Shown here in pieces: positions 9,101-17,900 of a DNA stretch of 64,000 bases. The DNA comes from Baylisascaris procyonis (taxonomy: Eukaryota; Nematoda; Chromadorea; Rhabditida; Ascarididae): positions 5,740,501-5,804,500 of the forward strand of contig JAZARR010000153.1 in assembly GCA_037389465.1 (NCBI GenBank), in the 5' to 3' direction. A program made the translations under genes and the position numbers. Under the pieces are notes generated by a model, which ran no database searches, was not told where the DNA came from, and was given only the letters and a program-made list of their open reading frames with translations. Each line of letters opens with the position of its first letter. The stretch's first letter is position 1.

Positions 9101-11561
9101 CGTCTCCTTGCAATGCCTCGATTCAATTTCAACTTGAGATCTGCTCGAAGAATACGTTCATTAGTGGCATTTTGCACCGACACCGTTAAATTGTACCGAA
9201 GCAATAATAGTCTGAAAGAGTTTATTCCCGTTGTCATTCCGAATAAAAAAAAAAAAGAAAATACCTTGCTTTACTAATATTTTTATCGTTAAAACGAGCT
9301 GAATATAAAAAGAGGCTGATTATAAAACGGTTTCAACAAACCCACTATGAAATGCTTATTCAGTTTGTCAAATAGCATTAATTACTGTTATAGAAAGTTG
9401 AGTAGGGCTTGCCTATCTTTGCTCTCCATTATCCTTTGTGGATAGTAATGTCGAACCCACTCGACCTCTTCATTTTGTACCTTCTCATAGATGTCCCACA
9501 TATAATTTGGCACCGGAAGCAATGGTACTTCTTGTTTCGGTTGCTCTTTCATGCCGAACCTGAAAATTTCAATCACTGAAAACAATGCCGAAAAGCATGG
9601 TTAATAATCTAGTGATGCAACATACTTTCATTATAAAATCCAGTTGACACCGCGTTTAAAATTTTATCATAAACCCCTTCACGCTCATAATGACATATTC
9701 TTTATAGTTTCCTACCACAGTTGCTTTTTTAATATTCCTGCAGAGATTTTTCGATGACACAAGAAGGCGATAAAATGTAACATATTTATTTCCGTAACGC
9801 ATCCTATTCTATAGTATGCTGATTCCGTGATGCTGACAGAAAAGAACCGATAAGAATAGAACTATTTTCACAATAGATAATAAATAGTATTTAAATATTT
9901 TCTTTTCAGTATTTTTGTGAACATTACAATATCTAATAATTTGATTACGTAAGAGTGATTTCTAGGTTGTTAATTGCTTCAACAGATTAGTTGCTCGATT
10001 ATTTTTTAAAAATTACTATATTACATCTTCAACGCTTCAATAACAAACAGCGTACAGGAAGTCTTTTTTCATATTTCATGAAATTAAATGATCGCTGACA
10101 TTTAAATCCATGCTTTTATACACCTCTGGAAATTTGCATTTCTGAGGCACATTAAGTCACCATATTGTTTTTGCGCACATAAATATTTGTATCGGTGTTT
10201 GGTGTTGCACATGTTTGTGCGCTTATATGCACGCCATTTGTGTGTTTATACTTCGTATATGTGTATGGTATGCGTGTGCACGTATTGTCCGCAATTTTAA
10301 CTCTGGAAGCAATGAAACTAGAGTTTCGAAAATTGCATGATCGAATCTAAGCTCCAGAGCGACTCCGGTGGTTTCGGGTTGATCCATCGAATACTACAAA
10401 AGCTTCGCCCAGTTAAATGTCCCTAGAAATCTGGACGAATTTTTCCATCGGTCGCTTTTATACGATCTCGTCGTATTTTATACTACTTGGATCGCACTAG
10501 GTGAGCAGCCGCAACCGAGCGCAAGTCTGTCATGTGAGATTGCCAGGGATATCGGTTCGATTAAAGAATAGATCCGTCATTGTAATTTTTTTTACAATTT
10601 ACGAAAGGTAATGAATGTTGATGAGTTAGTTCGCAAAAACGCACATCGGACAAACTTTTTTGACGTGCTTGTCCACTTATTCAGCCTTTGCGAGTTGTCT
10701 AAGCCACTAATATTGGATATTCCTACTCAATGAATTTCTTTATTTTTCAGTTCCCCACTATATCTGCCTTTCAAATTTCTCATAGGGGCACGGCTAGGTT
10801 GGTGTGAGTACTGAAAAGCTCACCGACTGTCACAAAGTGCACCGAGCACTCATATAATGCCTAAGGAATTTGATGTCATCATTCTATTGCAGTCAAAGAT
10901 TTTTGGGGGAAAAAATTGATTTAAAAAAAATCATATTTTGCCAATTGAATTGAAGATTCACTGCTGAGGGGATATCTTCTCATTCGTTTATCTTAGGAGA
11001 CATCCTTGAGGCATTCATCGAGAATGACTTGCACAGAAGCTCTTTACTTCACTTTATGCACTTGAAGGAGCCGCCACTTCATTTTTCACCCACTTTCCTC
11101 ATTGAAACACTATTTTGAAAAATCCCGTCGAAATGAATAAAAATTTAAAAATAAAAAGAACTGTATTTTATTTTGATTGATATATAGTACTGATAAGAAC
11201 TATATAGAGTTATCAAAATCAAAACTTGTTTCTATATCAAGGTAAAGTGCGCAATAATTGAGAAGGTATAGTCTGAATATGTCGGGTACTTTTTTAAGAA
11301 ACTCCTTCGTATTAATTCGATTTCAGCGTTTGTGAAACGACTCTTGTTTGGTTTGCCGATTGACGTCTTCTGTGCGTTGCTGAATGCTGGTGGCAGCAGT
11401 GCAATTAGAAGAAGGACGTAGAAAGTCGTCGTGGTCGTCGTTGAATAACGACCAAAATGTTTGAAGGATGCGGGCGAGCAACACTTCGTTAGCGGACGGA
11501 GGACGATCGCTTGAGGGTCAGCTGAACTTGAGCTTGAGCTTGGGCTTGGGCTTGGGGTCAT
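5216..11561 (-). CDS. dbl-1: DBL-1-like BMP/TGF-beta family ligand, seven coding exons
   Basis: Secreted growth factor of the BMP (Dpp/BMP2/4-like) branch; in C. elegans the family member DBL-1 drives Sma/Mab signalling that sets body size and male tail pattern. Minus-strand coding exons: 11561-11290, 9559-9413, 9211-9056, 7884-7779, 6908-6765, 6327-6174, 5457-5216, giving 1221 nt (406 codons plus TAA). Phases match at every junction. Residues about 47-63 are a hydrophobic signal segment (FYVLLLIALLPPAFSNA). Residues about 76-275 form the prodomain, with VPNYMWDIY at 107-115 and WVDMDVSEAL at 209-218. Residues 277-281 (RRKRR) are a furin-type site. The mature domain has seven cysteines (305, 334, 338, 370, 371, 403, 405) and N-glycosylation sequons at N147, N154 and N347. 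The start is the only in-frame ATG before the signal segment. Subfamily assignment rests on the LNWQDWI core and is less certain than the family call. Confidence 0.93.
6068..6130. repeat. compound (GAAT)n-(AAAT)n microsatellite in dbl-1 intron 6
   Basis: About eight GAAT units run straight into about eight AAAT units. The repeat starts about 43 bases into the intron from the exon 6 donor at 6173. Confidence 0.9.
6174..6327 (-). CDS. dbl-1: dbl-1 coding exon 6: furin site and start of the mature ligand
   Basis: The acceptor is TTATTTATAG|GTGCGT and the donor GCACCTC|GTATGC. It begins VRRKRRAGGKRR, giving a furin-type site after R280 or R281 and a second dibasic at 286-287, followed by a His/Arg/Lys-rich mature N-terminus. 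The first knot cysteine is C305 in LCQRRELHVDF, followed by NELNWQDWILAP. The exon ends one base into codon 327. Confidence 0.95.
6765..6908 (-). CDS. dbl-1: dbl-1 coding exon 5: C-terminal prodomain
   Basis: The acceptor is ATGATGTCAG|GTAGAC and the donor GCTAAG|GTGAGC; it is 144 nt, exactly 48 codons in phase 0. It codes for VDFAVELSDGH, then a Ser/Pro/Thr-rich linker, and AAALVVYVETNDEAAK. The last piece is the final prodomain strand that normally precedes the furin site. Confidence 0.9.
7779..7884 (-). CDS. dbl-1: dbl-1 coding exon 4: prodomain WVDMDVSEAL segment
   Basis: The acceptor is TATTTATAG|GCTATT and the donor AATCGG|GTAACT. The exon codes for LLDSKQIEPEPKKDHQ, then WVDMDVSEAL, the prodomain strand and helix usually seen as W-x-x-F-D-V-T-x-A-V. 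It ends with a basic run TRRRPNRNR, which contains an R-x-x-R pattern that could be an extra prodomain cleavage site. Confidence 0.9.
9056..9211 (-). CDS. dbl-1: dbl-1 coding exon 3: prodomain core strands
   Basis: The acceptor is AACTCTTTCAG|ACTATT and the donor ACG|GTTTGC. The exon codes for LLLLRYNLTVSVQNATNERI, then LRADLKLKLNRG and RRRVKVYEVD. This matches the alternating strands of TGF-beta prodomains (R-F/Y-N-L-S/T ... A-x-L-x-L ... V-x-V-Y-E-V). It carries two N-glycosylation sequons (NLT, NAT). It ends two bases into codon 192, which exon 4 completes as Arg. Confidence 0.9.
9413..9559 (-). CDS. dbl-1: dbl-1 coding exon 2: prodomain with the YMWDIY motif
   Basis: The acceptor is AATTTTCAG|GTTCGG. 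The exon codes for FGMKEQPKQEVPLLPVPN, then YMWDIYEKV, the prodomain motif that in most BMPs reads P-x-Y-M-x-D-L-Y. The only phase-compatible end that keeps this motif is AGATAG|GCAAGC at 9413/9412, a GC donor. All GT dinucleotides downstream of the motif and within the open frame are in phase 0, which does not fit exon 3. Confidence 0.85.
10383..10571 (+). other. 62-codon open frame without ATG, antisense inside dbl-1 intron 1
   Basis: Open from TGA at 10380 to TAG at 10569-10571. It codes for SFAQLNVPRNLDEFFHRSLL and LVVFYTTWIAL. A donor-like CACTAG|GTGAGC sits at 10500/10501. The patch is richer in G+C than the surrounding intron. No family recognised. Confidence 0.15.
11290..11561 (-). 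CDS. dbl-1: dbl-1 coding exon 1: signal segment and start of prodomain
   Basis: Encodes residues 1-90 plus two bases of codon 91. It opens with ATG at 11561-11559, followed by a Ser/Pro-rich run (PSPSPSSSSSS), a run of six Thr, a hydrophobic segment, and then FTNAEIELIRRSFLKK, the usual helix that leads into the prodomain. The donor is AAAAAA|GTACCC at 11290/11289. It joins exon 2 in phase 2 to give LKKFGMKEQ. An in-frame TGA lies upstream and no ATG lies between it and this start, so either this is the start or an upstream exon supplies another one. Confidence 0.88.
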
Positions 11562-11815
11562 CGTAGGGTGCAGACCAAGTGCGCTAACTGCTGCATGAGG
11601 ACGATGCCGAATAGCGTCGTTTCGAGTGCGTCGTTTAGGTACTGTCTGCCATTTGCGCGTCACGAGTTGTGGTTGTCTAGATTCCCAATGTCACCCACTC
11701 TGCTCGCTCGCGATTTCTACCTTCTTGACGTGACAATACAATCTTAAGTTCTTCTGTACTAACGTCTCAACGCTTTCGATGGTTCGGTGTTGTTATGAGA
11801 TGATCGCTCGGTCGT
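11562..11815 (-). promoter_or_regulatory. presumed 5' leader of dbl-1 with upstream ORF and splice acceptor
   Basis: A long pyrimidine tract ending TTTTCTGTTTCAG lies just above 11815 on the minus strand. It is a strong acceptor and could receive a spliced leader or a 5' untranslated exon. The leader that would follow is about 254 nt. It contains one short upstream ORF, ATG at 11652 and TAA ending at 11635 (five codons), out of frame with the main start. The acceptor is seen; its use is inferred. Confidence 0.4.
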
Positions 11816-12420
11816 CTGAAACAGAAAAAAAACGACGTATCGCGGCATCTAGTTACAAGGTTTCAAACGACGTAAGTAAAATATCTTAAAAAATGTATAG
11901 TTGTATTCCTAAGAAGTCATCATCCGGCCACTAAACACGATTGTAATTAAGCTTAATTGTTTCTACACACTCGATACCACATAAATATAATAGAGCATTC
12001 TATTATAATGAAAGCGTATGCTTCTTATATGGAAAGTTTGTGTTATAAATTGGCCCAATGTCAATAAATTCCAATAGCTCATTGATAAAAATACAATGTT
12101 TAATTAATTAAACTAAATAATGCAACAAGAACATAACAGACTCTTTTCGTACTCATTGTTCACCTCATAGCATGGAAAATAAGTGAAGAGTACTATTTGA
12201 GGTATAATTTATACCACATTAATTGATGCCAAATGTTAAGTTGTTTATTATCGTTCAACTGTTATTTGATAGCTTATTTAGATATATCTTTGTTTATTGC
12301 TTTAAAAAATTCTCTTCTGCGAAAGATACTTAACGATTATGAAAAAAAAAAATATCACCATCAAATAAACATTCCTATGGAATGCTGATAAACAATATTA
12401 AGAATTTGCAGAATGAAAAT

Positions 12421-12422
<2 letters not shown>

Positions 12423-12500
<78 letters not shown>
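12423..12500. repeat. (AT)n microsatellite
   Basis: About 39 uninterrupted AT units. Confidence 0.97.
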
Positions 12501-12502
<2 letters not shown>

Positions 12503-13602
12503 CATTCCAATTGTTTTCTTTATTGCATTGGATGCAAAAATGACTAGAATCGGATCAATATTAACTTATTCTTCACTCATTAACTCTTCTTTTTCTATCG
12601 ATTAATGAACTTAATTCCTGCAATATATTTGAAAACATTGGCTTCAAAAGCGGAAATTTTTATATTAGAGATGCGAAGAGCATTCGAATGAGGCAACGAA
12701 ACAACGAACAATTTGCAAAATGTATGAGCATTTAATGTAACTTAAAAACTCACTGATGGATTCGATCCGATTGCGTTGTCTTTAAAAAAAAAAAAAAAAA
12801 AAATTAGAGAAAAAAAGCTGCCGGCTGTTTTCGCAATGCCAATGGCTAACCGCCTCGAATGAAAGAACATTCTTAGATACAGAGCAAATGATACTTTTAT
12901 AACTTTTATTAGATTATTTCATTCTTTACATGTCAATTTGAGAAAATTAATTTTAAAAAATTTGTTAAATATAACACAATTATAACAGAAAAATACTTAT
13001 GTATAATAGTATAACAATAATGTGATATAATCTTGCACTCAGATATATTTGAAAATGAAAATAAGATGAGTGGGTGATGTTAGCTGAACTGTTATATTGT
13101 CACATGAAAAAAAAAACATGCTATGTTCAGTAATAGATAGATTGTTAAGAAATTAGACTCGAAAGAAGCAATGCTAAAAACGTTTAATCTCTTGCTAATC
13201 GATGTTGCAGTGATGTCTTTAATGGCGTCAGAGAGTCGCAGAAGTGAGCTTTAAGCAGTAATACTAACAATGATTCTTTTGAAGCTACTTTTCCACTCAA
13301 ATATTCACTCTCTCTTCAAAGCTTGCAAAGAAACTTATTTAAAGCATAATAAATTTAACGGATTTATGCATATACGATAAATTTATGGTTGTTGATATAA
13401 GAAATTAAGAATCGAAATTTCATCAATAAATAAATAAAAATAGCCGAAAATAGCACAAGTGCAGCGAATTAATTATAGAGCTGCTCATCCGATTGCTTAT
13501 GTTCGACCAACCGAAGTGGTTAGAGGCTCATACAAACAGAATTCAGTGAACACTAAATGCACATCAGAGCGATGTTATGAATATAAAAATATATAAATGC
13601 AA

Positions 13603-13624
13603 ATATATATATATATATATATAT
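13603..13624. repeat. (AT)n microsatellite, short
   Basis: About 11 AT units followed by degenerate AT/TTTAT sequence. Confidence 0.9.
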
Positions 13625-14076
13625 GTTTATTTATCCATTCATGTACACATTTATATTCATATTTGTATTTATTATTTATATTTATATATTCCTCATGCGC
13701 ATAACGTACGTGACAATAATTGGTACAACGCGTCTGTTCTTTATGACCGGAATGAGAAAGATAAGGATGAAGGTATTTGTTTGTTCGCCGTATTTGCCTT
13801 TAACTCAAAACAGAGGACACATAATAAACCAGCAGTTAATCAATGATCAGCAAAGAAAAATTACTTCTATCGCTTTCAGATCGATTAACACAATATCATG
13901 CTTACATTCGAGATCAAAATCAAAGGTTTCGACATTCTAATCATACTCTAATCAGTGATCAAGAAATCAATTTTTTCTATCAAATATTTCTAATGCTTCA
14001 CCTCTTCTATATTTCAAGGAACAGCCGGTCCATTTGGAAAGGCATCAAAAAATGAGCTGAAAGGAATTGCGCTTCT

Positions 14077-14099
14077 GTCGGTTCGCCTATCGAACCGAC
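14077..14099. repeat. 9-bp perfect inverted repeat (hairpin)
   Basis: GTCGGTTCG, loop CCTAT, CGAACCGAC. G+C-rich stem in AT-rich surroundings. Confidence 0.85.
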
Positions 14100-14733
14100 T
14101 GCTTTCATAAATTAACGATAACAAATAAAGTGTACTCAGTTTTGCATTCATATTTCGATTGATCTCAGCGTTCATACAAAACCTCAATTAAAAAGAGCCT
14201 CAGGCATTTGAAACTATCGAAAAATATGTAAATTTTGACGTGGTCTTAAGTGCTTATAATTCTTTTCGAAGCTAATGGATCATCCGCTTCTTAAATCGGT
14301 GTGGAATGATATCCCACACTGTGGACAGATTACAGCTGTTAAACTTCAAAAGTCTAGTTTTAATGTAAAACATATAATAAACATAGACACTATGTCATCG
14401 TAAAACGCCTTACAAGAAAGCATAAAAACGTATGCATCGCTATTGAAATAGACTGAGTTGCACTGCTTCTCAGCGAACAAGAAAAGAATTATGATATCGT
14501 CTTACAACAAACGATGCTCACCACATCGAGATACCGTACACCCTCAACAAAACCCTCGAAGTCTATAGATTCCGAAAGAAAAATAATCCGAGGAAGCTCG
14601 TTGGGACTGAAACAGAGGTAATTTTTTATCAAGTTTTTTTTGCTTGAAACGACGTTTTCTTAACTTCTCAAGAAAGCACTCCAATCCCTCACAAAATTTC
14701 CAATGAAGAGGATGAGGAAAACATAGTCGTTGA

Positions 14734-14988
14734 GAACGGAATAAAAGTTGCTTTAGACAATTAGCGAATAATTGGCTGAATGGTCTCTCTCAGCTCTCAG
14801 TGAACCTTTCAAAGGAAGATAAGGATGGACCCGCGCCCCTTCCCCTCCCCATAAGATACTTTTTAGATACGTTTGTATTGCTACAAATAAGCATGACTCT
14901 ATGGGTCGAAACGATGAGAGAGAGAGAGTGTGTCAAACTGTGGCAAGCCTTCCAGTTTATATACGAAACGAGGCTGGCTTGTGATTAG
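14734..14988 (+). other. 84-codon open frame, no ATG at its start, unrecognised
   Basis: Open from TGA at 14731 to TAG at 14986-14988. It includes SCFRQLANNWLNGLSQL and RECVKLWQAFQFIYETR. TCTCTCTCAG at about 14782-14791 could act as an acceptor within it. It may be an exon, a fragment or chance. Confidence 0.15.
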
Positions 14989-17900
14989 CGGAAGCACTGC
15001 GTGAACAATAAAATGATGCGCATTGCGCAACAAACAATTGCCTTTATTCAGGAAAATTAACCAACAAAAATGTTAGAATACGCGAGTAAAATGTTAGAAT
15101 ACGAGAGATCATCCAATAGTTAGGTCCGAAATTTGCAAACACTAAATATCGATGAAAACTTTGCGGATGTCACGGGAAAGGAGGCATACAAATTTTACGA
15201 AAAGGATGGAGGCGCTATTAAACTGCAACAAAAACTCTTACAAATTCACATTTAAATTCATTCAATAATCAGAGGATATAACCTTCAATGAATACTTCGA
15301 AAGAAGAGTGGAATAGAAGCATGAAATTCACCTTGGCCAACAGTAAAGGTTGAGCCCTATGAAGAAACGTGACACTATGAAATCTCTTTGTTGTTCGCTA
15401 TATAGCACTTTGCCGGTGGTGAAGACATATGTTAAAATAACACCTTTTTTAATTTTCCTAACATTTCACTAAAGAAATGCACTTTAGGTTCCTCTAAAGT
15501 GATATTTTTATGCTTTCAATTCTCCACAACCACCTTCTTGACTCTTAATCTTCGAAGAAGTGAATAAATTCCTATGATTTGCGTTTATGAAATATATTAT
15601 TCTGAGCAAAATCGTTTTTAGTATGATAATTTTGCACTTAATCAATAAAACACGTTATCAAATGATTAATCCGCCATAATCAATGCATTTCCAACATGGT
15701 GATCGCTTGTAAATTCTAGTAGTTAACCGGGGACGCTAAGTGTTTTGCCGGCCGGATATATTCCGAATTCTTCGTTCGAATTTGCTGCGTTCAACAATTG
15801 GGTCAAAATCTTGTAAATCTTTCGTGTCAATCGATGATTTAAACGATGATGGTCACTTTTTGAAGATAAAGTTTTAAAAGTCGAGAAATTTTGCCAATTT
15901 ATTAAGCTTGTCGAAATCTAGTGTGTAGATCGAATCCAGTTGGGCGAGATGAAATATATTTGGTTGTCATCCCCATCAAACATAAATTAACAGCGATATG
16001 ACGTTAACAGTAAACGATAGCACTTTTAACGAGTCATTTCCCACTTTATAAACAGAGAAAATTTTAACGCTTATATATTTTTGGAACATCGTTTCGTGTA
16101 AGTGTCAACAAATGTTTCGGCGTTGTAAAGAACCAACTGACTGAACACATGTGATCAGACATGGTCGTCGGCTTATTTCCGCTCACATACCACCTTCACT
16201 CCCCTCCCCCTTTCTGCTTCCATCTTCAGGAGTTTATCTCATCTCAGACTTAGCTCTCTAAATATACGACAATCCTGAGGGTGATTAAGAAGCTTAAAAA
16301 GATCAGCAGAAAAACCGAAAGAAAAACTTCATAGCATAAAAAAAAAGATGTCTAGCACAGTTCACTTGTTTTCTTTCTTTTTTTTTTCGTTGACTGATAG
16401 AACAGTTGGAAAAGTGTGCCACTACCGTTAGCACATTATGCACTATCGACATCAGCTTCATTATAAAGGATGGTAAATTTATGCAAAATTACATAATATA
16501 CGCAATAATATAATTTTGTTTCAGCTAAAGTCGTATGAATCGATTTTACGAGATTTTATTTTTCACTCTAGATCGTTGCAAAACTTTTAATCTAGCCATG
16601 TTCGATATGGAATCGGTGATTGTGTGAAATATTTTCAACTTTGATTGTTTATAATTCATTGAAAAAATCGATTCACTAATTTGACAGTTATTATAGGAAG
16701 TCAACTTATGGTAGAATTTGAAACATCTAATTTCGTTTATTCATTTCAATTAACCTTTATGTTGGAGCTATTGAACATGCTGAGGGACACACAGAAGTAT
16801 CCATATGAATACAAGTAAATGGGAGCACAACGACTTAGCTATAAGGCGATTAAAAAAGCGAAATTGCTAAAGCAATAGCAGTTGCATTTTTGGATTAGGA
16901 ACGATTGGATCGCCAGCATTGAGCGACGAATTTAAGGCAGTAGGAGGTGATAAGAAAATATACTCATCCACAGTACTCTAAAATGATTTAAAAAAAAAGT
17001 ATATCATCGAAAACTGAGGACATGCACGCTCAAGACCTCGATGAATATATGAGCTAAGGAGAGCTGACCCTTACAAATATTGTGTCCTCATACAATTGCC
17101 CATATTATCCTACATATCTGATAAATCTATAGAGGAAAAGATTTTTGACTTGAAGCCAATCTAAAGCAATTTTTTGCATATTTTGATAATGATGTCCATC
17201 AAAACTAAAAAATCCTCTTTTATAGGATCCACCAATAAAAGTGATCTAAATTAGGTGATTCTAAGTGATATCTCTGCAAATTTCAAGCTTTCTTGTTATT
17301 GAACAGTTCGAAATTCCTGTGGTTCATCTTCAGTTCCTAAGATATTTTAGTGTATCCTTCCCCGCCTCGCCCAAAAAGACTCTATGCAATTGGAACTGGC
17401 AAAGTAAGGAACGAAAAGAGTGGAATCTATGAGAAGTATCCACCAATGTATGTTAATTTAAGAAGTTAGAAAGTACAAATGTGGCTCAAGGAAGGAAATC
17501 ATATTATTGGATGGTGGATGCGTGTACAGAGTGCATCGAATGCATAAAATAGAGCATTGTATTTGTTTCGTCTTTTAATGGGTATTCCGCAATGGGAAAT
17601 TGCACATCGACAAGCACATTCAGTCAGCCGTATATGTGGGAGACAAATTTATCTTCGGATTTATTCTTCCTCCTCTCTCCTCTCCCCCCCCCCCCCTCCC
17701 CTGGGCTTCAATCATTGAAGTATCCGGCGACACTCCCCGTTCTTGTGATCAATCGACAATGGAATATGAGATATGAATTATATGGAGCAATAATCGTTTA
17801 TTGATCGACAATTTCAGGTATGTGCATTTCAAAACGATTCATTTTTGATTTTCAAATATTTTATAGGGTTTCTGAAAACGATATAAAAGATTTCTATTTC

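Larger units (their letters stand above)
11816..14733. other. AT-rich DNA upstream of dbl-1, no gene seen
   Basis: Holds the presumed dbl-1 promoter region, but no element I can name. Contains (AT)n tracts at 12423-12500 and 13603-13624 and a small perfect hairpin at 14077-14099. The frames at 13577-13940 are translations of AT-rich repeats. Confidence 0.5.

Noticed and set aside
17592..17804. ATG frame starting MGNCTSTS, resembling an N-myristoylation signal
   Set aside because: The frame runs through a C13 homopolymer and shows no domain; a single short motif is not enough.
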